A stretch of 15,183 nt of DNA from Oscillospiraceae bacterium (lineage in GTDB: Bacteria; Bacillota; Clostridia; Oscillospirales; Acutalibacteraceae): NCBI GenBank assembly GCA_029012165.1, contig JAQXLO010000264.1:1-15183 (forward strand). The letters run 5' to 3'. Below the pieces are notes generated by a model. It searched no databases. It was not told where the DNA came from and worked only from the letters and a program-made list of their open reading frames with translations. This document shows, piece after piece, positions 1 to 7,111 of the stretch. The first letter of the stretch is position 1, and the number at the start of each line of letters is the position of its first letter. A program made the translations under genes and the position numbers.

Positions 1-49
1 CATCGGCGCAAGTTTTTTTAATGGTTCATCACGGTTTTTTGTGGGTTTA

Positions 50-130
50 AAAGTTTCGTTCAAGCCTTTTTAAAGGCTTGCGGATTCCAAAGGCGGCGCC
101 TTTGGTCGCCGACCGCAGTCGGCGAAATCC
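50..130. repeat. Dispersed triple-hairpin repeat, left copy
   Basis: This 81-base unit recurs in the same orientation at 14834-14914 with 78 of 81 bases identical. It folds into three back-to-back stem-loops. Stem 1 is 61-80 (arms CAAGCCTTT/AAAGGCTTG). Stem 2 is 87-105 (CCAAAGGC/GCCTTTGG, loop of three). Stem 3 is 106-125 (TCGCCGAC/GTCGGCGA, four-base loop). The three differences between copies fall at 59, 115 and 129: before stem 1, in the loop of stem 3, and after stem 3, so no stem is altered. It resembles REP-like intergenic repeats that are abundant in some Clostridia. Whether it is mobile, or works as RNA or DNA structure, is not shown here. Confidence 0.85.
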
Positions 131-259
131 TAACAACACCAAAAGCGCAGGAGGGGAGCTAAAACAGTCCGGTGGACTGTTTTGGCGTGGGGAACCCTCG
201 CCGGGGGGGCCCCGGTGCGAAGCACAAATCCCACAATTTTCCGTGAGGAGCGGAAAATT
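131..259. repeat. Palindrome-rich intergenic block with three more hairpins
   Basis: This directly continues the 81-base repeat but is absent from the right-hand copy. It holds three further inverted repeats: AAAACAGTCC/GGACTGTTTT at 161-183 (ten-base arms, three-base loop), CCGGGG/CCCCGG at 201-215, and AATTTTCCG/CGGAAAATT at 235-259. None is followed by a T run as in a classical terminator, although the last is AT-rich on both sides. I infer a second dispersed element, or the extended form of the first, because the block is non-coding and unusually dense in symmetry. Together with 50-130 it fills most of the gene-free stretch 1-300. Bases 1-49 show only a 13-base match to the right-hand insertion-sequence end. 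Confidence 0.6.
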
Positions 260-300
260 TAAAGAAAATGTGAAAGATTTATAAATGTTTGAATTTTTAT

Positions 301-329
301 TTGAAATACGGGAAGAAACGTGCTATAAT
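301..329 (+). promoter_or_regulatory. Sigma-A promoter of the long operon
   Basis: TTGAAA (301-306) and TATAAT (324-329) are separated by 17 bases. A TGC just before the -10 makes it an extended -10 site. The sequence upstream is AT-rich (254-300), as in an UP element. Transcription should begin near 336, so any start codon upstream of that, such as the ATG at 289, cannot be used from this promoter. It is the only promoter seen before 11066. Confidence 0.85.
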
Positions 330-381
330 ACGAAACTGTATAGGTAGAATGGGAAGTGCACCCAAGGAAAGGGCTGACGGC

Positions 382-1836
382 GTGAAAGAACTGGAATATA
401 CCGGACAGGCTATCCCCAAAGGCAGACGCTTTTGTACCCTGTGCGGCAAGGTAAAACGGGAGTCCAATTTTGACGGCGATTCCACCCATTGCAGGGAGTG
501 CTGTGCGCAGATGCTGCATACCCGGCTGCATTGGTACGGCGTTCTGCCGGCGCTGCTGGTGGCTGTCGCATTGACTGCGGCGGTGTATGTGGGCGTGCAA
601 ACGGCGCCTGTTGTCCGGCAGGTGCACACGGCGAACGCTCTGGCGGAGAATTTGGCACTGTACGACGCTCTGGAAGCGTATGAAACGGCGTTCGATACCG
701 TGGATGCGAAAAACGAAGCGGCGCCGATGGCAGTCTTTGTGCCCGGCATGCGCACATGGGAAAACTATTATGCGCTCTATGCGCAGAGCTACTCCGAGTA
801 CGATGCGGCGAACGCCATGCTGGAAAAGCTCAACAAAGCCGAGGCGGGCAAGAGAGACAGCCTGCGGACATTGCAGCAGATCAAGACGGTCTACGACGCC
901 ATCAGTGCGCAGATTTCCGCCATCAGTCAGGCGTATCCGGTGGACGACCCGAAGGATATGCCGTATGAGGAAGTGCTCGGAAAGATTGCGGCGATCGAGG
1001 TGGAGGGCGATCCGAGGTATGTAAACGGCTATTTGGAGCTGTTCAAGGCGGATTTGACGCAGTACTGCTTCCCCGAGCAGTACGATGCGGCGTTCCCGTT
1101 TTATGACAAGGCGCTGGAATATCTGCCCGAGGAATATCTGATGATCTGCGTCAGCAAGGCGCAGCTGGCCATGGACGCCAAGGATTACGAGCAGGTGATC
1201 CCGGCGGCGAAGCTGCTGCTGGAAAAGAACCGGGACTTCACCGACGCCTACGGCTGGCTGGCGGAGTCGTACTATGCTCAAGGGAAGAAGGACGAGGCAC
1301 TGGCAGTGCTTGAGGACTTGCAGAAGGCACAGCCGGATTCGCCGCTGTACTATAAGCTTCAGGTGAAATATGCCGTCCGTGACGGCGACCTTGCGGGGGC
1401 GGAAGCACTGTGCAACCGGCAGGACGAGCTGAACAGCGAAACGGCGGAAGCGGTGTTCAACACGCTGCTTGCCCGGCAGGAGGTGCCGAAGAAGGCGGAG
1501 CGCATCTATCTCGAAAGCATCGACTACTCCCTGTGGGAGGCAGCGCTGATGCTTTTGCAGGGCGATGAAAACAGCGCCTTTAACATCGCCTATAATTATG
1601 CGTTCAACTACGCATACTACTATAATTACATCACCGGCAGCAACGTGATGAGCCAGAGCGTGATCAACATGACCACCCTGTGCGCAGAGCTGTGCACGGG
1701 CAAGGACGACAAGGCGGAGGAAGCGAAGACTGTCCTCTCGCAGGTCGGGATGTGTGACGAACAGACGCAGAAGATCATCGACGGAGAGATCTCTTTGCAA
1801 GAAGCGTTTATCGAAGGGAAGGTGGACTGGCTTTGA
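382..1836 (+). CDS. Zinc-ribbon, single-pass membrane, TPR protein of unknown function
   Basis: The product is 484 aa from the GTG start. The frame is open from ATG 289, but that lies upstream of the -10 box. GTG 382 has AAGGAAAGGG (364-373) at a good distance, while ATG 349 has only a weak site. Residues 18-41 hold a Cys-rich knuckle (CTLCGK, then CRECC), which looks like a zinc ribbon facing the cytoplasm. About 50-72 is one hydrophobic transmembrane segment. The rest is helical. A canonical TPR unit sits near residues 288-321 (AYGWLAESYYAQGKKDEAL), with weaker units before it. This suggests a membrane-anchored scaffold with an extracytoplasmic or peripheral TPR domain that binds proteins. 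It is coupled to the next gene by a TTGA overlap. I recognise no named family, and the partner is unknown. Confidence 0.85.
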   Translation: MKELEYTGQAIPKGRRFCTLCGKVKRESNFDGDSTHCRECCAQMLHTRLHWYGVLPALLVAVALTAAVYVGVQTAPVVRQVHTANALAENLALYDALEAYETAFDTVDAKNEAAPMAVFVPGMRTWENYYALYAQSYSEYDAANAMLEKLNKAEAGKRDSLRTLQQIKTVYDAISAQISAISQAYPVDDPKDMPYEEVLGKIAAIEVEGDPRYVNGYLELFKADLTQYCFPEQYDAAFPFYDKALEYLPEEYLMICVSKAQLAMDAKDYEQVIPAAKLLLEKNRDFTDAYGWLAESYYAQGKKDEALAVLEDLQKAQPDSPLYYKLQVKYAVRDGDLAGAEALCNRQDELNSETAEAVFNTLLARQEVPKKAERIYLESIDYSLWEAALMLLQGDENSAFNIAYNYAFNYAYYYNYITGSNVMSQSVINMTTLCAELCTGKDDKAEEAKTVLSQVGMCDEQTQKIIDGEISLQEAFIEGKVDWL

Positions 1837-2378
1837 CCGTATTGCACTTGATTATCAGTTACCTTGCCTTTCCGGCGTCACTGCTGCGGGCGTTTTTGGA
1901 GCACGTTTTTCTCAAAGCGGAGCGTGTGCCCGTGGAGGATGCGGACTATATGCAGCAAAATGAGCTGTTCGGTCATGTGGAACACAAGCCTGTTCCGACC
2001 CTCGGCAAGGGCTTTCGGGTGAACTTTTTCCCGGGGCTGATCCTGTTCCTTTCGGGCGCCGTGCTTTTGGCGGTGTCGGGAATACAGCTTATTTATCTCG
2101 GCGTCACGCCGAAGGATCCCGAAACGGGCAGGCTGTCCGTGCTGTTCTTCGTCTGCGCCGCACTGTACTATCTCGGCGCCGCACTGTGGAGTCGGATGTT
2201 CCCGACCTATGAGGATGCGCTGTACCTGTGGGAGGCGTATACGAATTCGGACAGCAAGGCGGCAAAGATTCTGCTGTTTCTGCCGGTGGTCTGCATCCGG
2301 GCAGGCGCTTTTTTGGAGCGGTTCGGTTTGTGGACGCTGTGCATTTTGGCGGCAGGCGCCGTACTATTTTTGGTGTAA
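1833..2378 (+). CDS. Small integral membrane protein, possibly a degenerate M50-like metallopeptidase relative
   Basis: The 181-aa product starts at TTG 1833, which overlaps the previous stop (TTGA). GGGAAGGTGG (1816-1825) gives the spacing and suggests translational coupling. Hydrophobic segments lie near residues 4-24, 66-90, 102-120, 146-161 and 166-181. The layout recalls M50-like membrane proteins from memory: an FP-x-x-L helix at 13-25, then VPVEDADY, a G-H-V-x-H element at 47-51, a second helix, and FPTYEDALYLW at 123-133. If so, the HExxH zinc site is missing, since that place reads LLRAFLEH. The match is by eye and not certain; 'membrane protein of unknown function' is the safe label. 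It may work with the TPR protein upstream. The sufC start follows 25 bases after the stop. Confidence 0.8.
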   Translation: MTVLHLIISYLAFPASLLRAFLEHVFLKAERVPVEDADYMQQNELFGHVEHKPVPTLGKGFRVNFFPGLILFLSGAVLLAVSGIQLIYLGVTPKDPETGRLSVLFFVCAALYYLGAALWSRMFPTYEDALYLWEAYTNSDSKAAKILLFLPVVCIRAGAFLERFGLWTLCILAAGAVLFLV

Positions 2379-2403
2379 AGTGAAATCAAGGTGATAGGAT
2401 AAA

Positions 2404-3141
2404 ATGTTAGAATTACAGCATATATTTTTTCAGGTGGAGGACAGCAAAGGGGAACTGGGTATCCTCAACGACGTCTCCTTCACGCTGGAGGAGAACCGCT
2501 TTTTGGTCATCACGGGACCGAACGGCGGCGGCAAATCCACTTTGGCACGCATCATCATGGGCATCGAAAAGCCCACCGGCGGCAAAATCCTCTACAACGG
2601 GCAGGACATCACAGACCTGAGCGTGACGGAGCGTGCGAGGCTGGGTATCGGCTACGCCTTCCAGCAGCCGCCCCGCTTCAAGGGACTGACGGTGCGGCGG
2701 CTTTTGAGCTTGGCGCATGGCAGTGACCTGCCGGAGGACGAGTGCTGTGCGTACCTGACCAATGTGGGGCTTTGCTCCCAGGAGTACCTCAACCGTGAGG
2801 TGGACGCCTCCCTGTCCGGCGGCGAAGTGAAGCGCATCGAGATCGCTTCCCTCATGGCACGGGAGCTGGGCGTCGCCATTTTTGACGAGCCGGAGGCGGG
2901 CATCGACCTTTGGAGCTTCGCCATGCTGGTGGAATCCTTCAAAATGCTCTGCAGAGGTCGCCACAAGAGCGTCATTTTGATCTCCCATCAGGAGCGCATC
3001 ATGCAGCTGGCAGATGAAATCATCGTCGTAGCCGACGGCAAAATTCGCTCTCAGGGGTCCAAAGAAGAAATTTTCCCCGAGCTGCTCGGTGAGTTTTCGC
3101 AGTCCTGCGGATTCCGTGGAAAGGAGGCGGCTGCGCAATGA
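2404..3141 (+). CDS. sufC: SufC/SmsC-type Fe-S assembly ABC ATPase
   Basis: The 245-aa product is a soluble ABC ATPase with no membrane domain, and its length matches SufC (about 245-260 aa). Visible motifs are Walker A GPNGGGKST (38-46), Q-loop AFQQPP (85-90), signature LSGGE (137-141), Walker B AIFDEPEAGID (158-168) and the switch histidine H195. DEPEAGID and the FQQPP Q-loop are typical of SufC. In the family it binds SufB/SufD-type scaffolds and uses ATP to drive the shape change that allows an Fe-S cluster to form. The stop overlaps the next start (ATGA), so it is co-translated with the SufB-like gene. No cysteine desulfurase (sufS) or sufU lies in the window, which fits the reduced two-gene SMS arrangement. 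AAGGTGATAGGA precedes the ATG. Confidence 0.93.
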   Translation: MLELQHIFFQVEDSKGELGILNDVSFTLEENRFLVITGPNGGGKSTLARIIMGIEKPTGGKILYNGQDITDLSVTERARLGIGYAFQQPPRFKGLTVRRLLSLAHGSDLPEDECCAYLTNVGLCSQEYLNREVDASLSGGEVKRIEIASLMARELGVAIFDEPEAGIDLWSFAMLVESFKMLCRGRHKSVILISHQERIMQLADEIIVVADGKIRSQGSKEEIFPELLGEFSQSCGFRGKEAAAQ

Positions 3142-4061
3142 TGGACGAATTGCTTTCCGGTCTGCTGAAAAGCATCGCAGACATGGACGATATCCCCACC
3201 GTCGGCGCCTACAACATCCGCCGGGACGGGGAGGGCATGGTGCGCCGCTCCACCGAGACGGTCGAGATCACGCCCAAGACCGACAAGCCCGGCATCGATA
3301 TCCGTGTTTCGCCCTACGCCAAGGCGGATAAGGTGCATATCCCCGTGGTGATCACCAAGCCCGGGGTCAACGATTTGGTGTACAACGACTTCTTCATCGG
3401 CGAGGGTGCCGAGGTGGAGATCGTGGCGGGGTGCGGCATCCACAACTCCGGCTGTGAAACCTCGGAGCATGATGGCATCCACCGCTTTTTCATCGGCAAG
3501 AACGCCAAGCTTCGCTATGTGGAAAAGCACTACGGCGAGGGAGACGGCACCGGCGGACGGATCTTGAACCCGACCACCATTGTGGAAATGGGCGAAAATT
3601 CCGTATGCGAGATGGAGATGGTGCAGATTCGCGGGGTGGATTCCACCAAGCGGGAGACCACGGCGAAGCTGGAAAAGGGGGCGAAGCTGACCGTAGTGGA
3701 GCGCCTGATGACCCATGGCGACCAGGTCGCCCACTCCAACATGGAGGTACGGCTGGACGGCGAGGGTGCCTCGGCGCAGATCATTTCCCGTTCCGTCGCC
3801 AAGGACAACTCCGAGCAGGTGTTCTATCCCCGTGCCGTGGGTAACGCCCCGTGCCATGCCCACGTCCAGTGCGACTCCATCATCATGGACGGTGCGCACA
3901 TCCGCTCCATTCCCGAAATTGCAGCCAACCACTGCGATGCACAGATCGTCCACGAAGCGGCCATCGGCAGGATCAACAACGACCAGCTGATCAAGCTCTG
4001 CACACTGGGTCTGAGCGAAGCGGAAGCGGAGGCTATTATTATCGAAGGTTTCTTGAAATAA
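3138..4061 (+). CDS. sufB: SufB/SmsB-type Fe-S cluster scaffold, short form
   Basis: This 307-aa SufB/SufD-fold protein is much shorter than canonical SufB (about 470-495 aa) and lacks its N-terminal extension. The middle (about 55-270) is rich in short beta-repeat-like strands, as in the SufB/D beta-helix. The C-terminal core HEAAIGRINNDQLIKLC (272-288), ending in GF (304-305), matches the family's HEATxSRIxEDQLFYC...GF block. C245 (in HVQCDSIIM), H272 and E273 lie where I place the E. coli SufB residues C405, H433 and E434, which are needed for sulfur transfer and cluster building. That suggests an active SufB-like scaffold, not a SufD. The alignment is from memory. AAGGAGG (3121-3127) favours ATG 3138, although ATG 3141 is possible. 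It overlaps sufC by four bases; the pair probably forms a B2C2 complex. Confidence 0.9.
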   Translation: MMDELLSGLLKSIADMDDIPTVGAYNIRRDGEGMVRRSTETVEITPKTDKPGIDIRVSPYAKADKVHIPVVITKPGVNDLVYNDFFIGEGAEVEIVAGCGIHNSGCETSEHDGIHRFFIGKNAKLRYVEKHYGEGDGTGGRILNPTTIVEMGENSVCEMEMVQIRGVDSTKRETTAKLEKGAKLTVVERLMTHGDQVAHSNMEVRLDGEGASAQIISRSVAKDNSEQVFYPRAVGNAPCHAHVQCDSIIMDGAHIRSIPEIAANHCDAQIVHEAAIGRINNDQLIKLCTLGLSEAEAEAIIIEGFLK

Positions 4062-4073
4062 GAGGAGGTCCAC

Positions 4074-5558
4074 ATGGGCAAAACAAAAACTGCCGAAAAC
4101 GGCATGAAACTCCCCTATGGCAAAACCATCCTGATGGGCTTTGCGTTTATGGCATCGTCCATCGCATGGGGCGTGTACGACCCCTATGTCACCACGATTC
4201 TCAACAAAATGCTCGGCTCGTCCGAGACCATCGCCCGCTGGAGCATGACGCTGGCGGAGAAGATGCCCTTCCTTGTGCGCTTCATGCAGGCGCAGGGCGA
4301 GGATGTGGGCTCTGCCGCCGCAGGCTTTACGCTGGTGCCGCTGTTTATCGGTATCATCATGACCTTTGACAACATCTTCGGCGTGATTTTCCAGCCGGCA
4401 TTCGGCAAGCTGTCCGACCGCTGTCACAGCCGTTTCGGCAAGCGCAAGCCCTTTATCCTGATCGGTGCGCCCGTGGCCGCCGTACTGTTTATGCTCATCC
4501 CCCGCATGACCACCATCCCGGCATTGATGGCGTGCATCATTTTGTTCGTCTTTGTCATGTCCCTGTGGCGTGCGCCCTGCGTGGCGCTCATGCCTGACCT
4601 GACACCACCCGCCCTGCGCAGTGAGGGCAACTCCGTCATCAATCTGGTCGGCGGCGTCGGCTCCATGCTGGCTTTGGTGGCGGCGACCATCGTCTGCGCC
4701 ATTTTCGGTCTGGATAAGGCAAGCCCCGACGGGGAATACATACCCTATGTATTCGGCTTCGCCGCCGTGATCATGATCCTCTGCACGCTGGTGGTGGCCT
4801 TTGCGGTCAAGGAACCCGACAGCCGCATCCATACCGCCGCCGAACAGAACCGTGAAGCGGACGCCCGGGCACGGCGCTTGGCAGAAAAGCAGGCGAAGAA
4901 GGCGGAGAAGGAAGCGCTCAAGGCGCAGAAGCTGTCCAAAGCGGAGCGTACCAGCCTTATCCTGATGCTGGCGGCGCTGTTCTTCCTGTTCTGCGGCGCC
5001 AACTCCATCCAGACCTATTTTGCCCTCTTTGCCGCAGAAATTTTGGGCAAGACAGCCGGACAGGCGACGACCATGATGACCCTGTTCGCCGTGTCCACCG
5101 CACTGGGTGCCCTGCCCGCCGGCAAGATGGGCAAAAAGTTCGGCAGAAAGAAAACCATCATGATGGGACTCGTTCTGTTCATCGCCGCATTTTTGGCGTA
5201 TCTGTTCGTGGAGCGCATCTACGGCGCACCGATGATCGGTCTTGTTTGGGCGGCGCTGATTCTCGGCGGATTTGCCAACATGATGATTACCGTCAACACC
5301 CTGCCCCTCGTTTTGGAGATCGGCGGTCTGCAAAAGGTGGGCACCTTCACGGGCTACTACTACACCGCCACCTTCTCTGCCCAGATCGCAACCCCCATTA
5401 TTTACGGCATTGTCCGTGTGCTCACAGGCACCTACGGTTCCCTGTTTGTCTATTGTCCCATCTGCTTCGCACTGTCCTTGCTGTGTATTCTCGGCGTGCG
5501 CCACGGGGAAGCCATCCCCGACGCTGTCATCCGGGAAGCAGAATTGAGCGAAGATTGA
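4074..5558 (+). CDS. MFS transporter, GPH/sugar-cation-symporter-like
   Basis: The 494-aa product has about 12 transmembrane segments in two halves. The loop after the second or third helix carries GKLSDRCHSRFGKRKPF (111-127), a form of the MFS loop motif common in GPH and sucrose-transporter-like proteins. The second half has the matching AGKMGKKFGRKK (349-360). Between the halves, residues 245-293 form a long Lys/Arg/Glu/Ala-rich cytoplasmic helix (for example AEKQAKKAEKEALKAQ), probably a coiled coil. Substrate is unknown; a sugar or glycoside with H+ or Na+ is the family expectation. AGAGGAGG (4061-4068) lies just before ATG 4074 and 12 bases separate it from sufB, so it is probably in the same transcript. 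Nothing links it to Fe-S assembly beyond position. Confidence 0.88.
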   Translation: MGKTKTAENGMKLPYGKTILMGFAFMASSIAWGVYDPYVTTILNKMLGSSETIARWSMTLAEKMPFLVRFMQAQGEDVGSAAAGFTLVPLFIGIIMTFDNIFGVIFQPAFGKLSDRCHSRFGKRKPFILIGAPVAAVLFMLIPRMTTIPALMACIILFVFVMSLWRAPCVALMPDLTPPALRSEGNSVINLVGGVGSMLALVAATIVCAIFGLDKASPDGEYIPYVFGFAAVIMILCTLVVAFAVKEPDSRIHTAAEQNREADARARRLAEKQAKKAEKEALKAQKLSKAERTSLILMLAALFFLFCGANSIQTYFALFAAEILGKTAGQATTMMTLFAVSTALGALPAGKMGKKFGRKKTIMMGLVLFIAAFLAYLFVERIYGAPMIGLVWAALILGGFANMMITVNTLPLVLEIGGLQKVGTFTGYYYTATFSAQIATPIIYGIVRVLTGTYGSLFVYCPICFALSLLCILGVRHGEAIPDAVIREAELSED

Positions 5559-5585
5559 TGATAAATTACCCAAGGAGGAAATACT

Positions 5586-6293
5586 ATGGCACTCATTGAA
5601 GTGGAACATCTCAGCAAATCTTACGGAAGCCATAAAGTTCTGGAAGATATTTCGTTTGCCTTTGAAGGCGGTCAGATCATCGGTCTGCTCGGACCCAACG
5701 GCAGCGGAAAGACCTCGCTGATCAAGATCCTTGTCGGTCTGATCAAGGACTACTCCGGCAACGCTTTTATCGACGGTCATCCCGCCGACCCGCACACCAA
5801 GGCCATGGTGGCGTATCTGCCCGAAAAAACGTATCTGCCCGATTGGATGCGCTGTGTAGACGCCATCGAATACTTTGCCGATTTCTTTGCCGATTTCGAC
5901 AAGGACAAGGCGTACCGTATGCTCCAGCAGTTTGAGCTGCCGCCCAAGCAGACGATCAAGTCCATGTCCAAGGGTATGCAGGAAAAATTGCAGCTGCTTT
6001 TGGTCATGTGCCGCAACGCCAAGCTCTACATTCTGGACGAGCCTCTCGGCGGCGTGGATCCGGCGGCGAGAGCGTTCATCCTCGACACCATCATGCGCAA
6101 CCACCCCGCAGGCTCCACCATCCTGCTCTCCACGCACCTGATCCACGATGTACAGGAAATTTTCGATTCCGTGCTGATGATCGGCAGAGGCAAGGTTTTG
6201 GTCAAGGCAAGCGTGCAGGAGCTGTGCGCCGACGGCAGAACCATCGAAGACGTTTTCAAGGAGGTCTATCAATATGCTTGGCAAGTTAATTAA
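5586..6293 (+). CDS. ABC transporter ATPase (ABC-2/BcrA-like)
   Basis: The 235-aa nucleotide-binding subunit has Walker A GPNGSGKT (36-43), a Q-loop place reading YLPE (78-81, Glu for Gln as often in drug/lantibiotic-type exporter ATPases), signature SKGMQEKL (128-135), Walker B LYILDEP (147-153) with a GGVDP D-loop, and H-loop STHL with H184. The signature is degenerate (SKGMQ for LSGGQ), which is usual in this subfamily. AAGGAGGAA (5573-5581) precedes ATG 5586. The gene overlaps the permease by 20 bases, so the two are surely a pair. The substrate cannot be told from sequence; no bacteriocin or lantibiotic genes lie next to it, although small peptide genes occur about 6 kb downstream. Confidence 0.92.
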   Translation: MALIEVEHLSKSYGSHKVLEDISFAFEGGQIIGLLGPNGSGKTSLIKILVGLIKDYSGNAFIDGHPADPHTKAMVAYLPEKTYLPDWMRCVDAIEYFADFFADFDKDKAYRMLQQFELPPKQTIKSMSKGMQEKLQLLLVMCRNAKLYILDEPLGGVDPAARAFILDTIMRNHPAGSTILLSTHLIHDVQEIFDSVLMIGRGKVLVKASVQELCADGRTIEDVFKEVYQYAWQVN

Positions 6294-7110
6294 GAACGAA
6301 TTCAAATCCACCGCACACTCCATGTTCGGTGTGTTCCTTGCGGCAGGGATCACCTTCGTGATTATGCTGGTGGTTTTCCTGTTCAAGGTCAAGTCCCTGA
6401 TGACCCTCAGCTCCGTGGTGTTGGGCGCCATTGCCGTGGCGGTGCTGGTCATCACCCTGTTTTCCATCATCACCATGTTCAACAAATCCCTCTATGGCGC
6501 ACAGGGGTATCTCAGCTTTACCCTGCCCGTGACGGGCAAACAGCTGCTCGCCAGCAAGACCATCGTCTCCCTGATCTGGGTCTCCATCAGCTTCCTGTTC
6601 GCCATCGCCGTGACAGTCTTTTTGGTGGTGTACTGGGTCGCACAGACCAGCGACAGCATCAAGCAGGTCGTCCACTCCATCTATGAGATGCTCCAGAACA
6701 TGGAGGGAATGCCCGATCCCCAGACGGCCATCAAGGTGCTGACCGCCGTGGTTGTCGCCCTGTTTGTCAAGGCGCTGTTCTTGATCTTCAAGGTGGCGTT
6801 CTCTCTGGCCATTGCCAACACCAAGCCCTTCCAAAAATATAATCCCATCTTTATTGCGATTTTGGTCTACATCGCCATCTATCTCGTCCTGACCGTCGGC
6901 AACGTCTGTGCCGCCTATATCCCCGTGTACTTGGCCATCGGCTCCTCGGGCGTGGGTCTGACGATCAACGAGGCGGTGATCGGTCTGCCCGACAGCGCCA
7001 ATATCTTTATGCAGATGCCCATTCTCGGCTATGTGTTCGAGATCATCGTCTGCTCGCTGCTGTATGTGGCAACGGGCAACATCATGACCAACCACGTCAA
7101 CATCAAATAA
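6274..7110 (+). CDS. ABC-2 type transporter permease
   Basis: The 278-aa product has about six hydrophobic segments near residues 17-38, 44-68, 105-125, 165-184, 196-222 and 248-270. The conserved-looking stretch GYLSFTLPVTGKQLLASK (75-92) lies between helices 2 and 3 and is typical of ABC-2 permeases paired with short BcrA-like ATPases in Clostridia. The start is supported by AAGGAGG (6259-6265) inside the end of the ATPase gene, nine bases before ATG 6274. It should form the membrane channel of the exporter. The stop is followed after one base by the nadD start. Confidence 0.9.
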   Translation: MLGKLIKNEFKSTAHSMFGVFLAAGITFVIMLVVFLFKVKSLMTLSSVVLGAIAVAVLVITLFSIITMFNKSLYGAQGYLSFTLPVTGKQLLASKTIVSLIWVSISFLFAIAVTVFLVVYWVAQTSDSIKQVVHSIYEMLQNMEGMPDPQTAIKVLTAVVVALFVKALFLIFKVAFSLAIANTKPFQKYNPIFIAILVYIAIYLVLTVGNVCAAYIPVYLAIGSSGVGLTINEAVIGLPDSANIFMQMPILGYVFEIIVCSLLYVATGNIMTNHVNIK

Positions 7111-7111
7111 C

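Noticed and set aside
50..130. CRISPR array
   Set aside because: Only two widely separated copies, internally palindromic, with no regular spacers and no cas genes.
78..284. 68-codon ORF across the hairpin repeat
   Set aside because: It runs through three stem-loops of a dispersed repeat and has no ribosome site; such frames are commonly misannotated as proteins.
289..381. Upstream extension of the TPR protein to ATG 289
   Set aside because: The extension contains the promoter (-35 and -10), so it cannot be in the mRNA made there.
3051..6485. Very long open frame on the - strand across sufC-sufB-MFS-ABC genes
   Set aside because: It is antisense to four well-supported genes, rich in His, Gln, Gly and Asp as expected from the complement of GC-rich codons, and has no domain or ribosome site.
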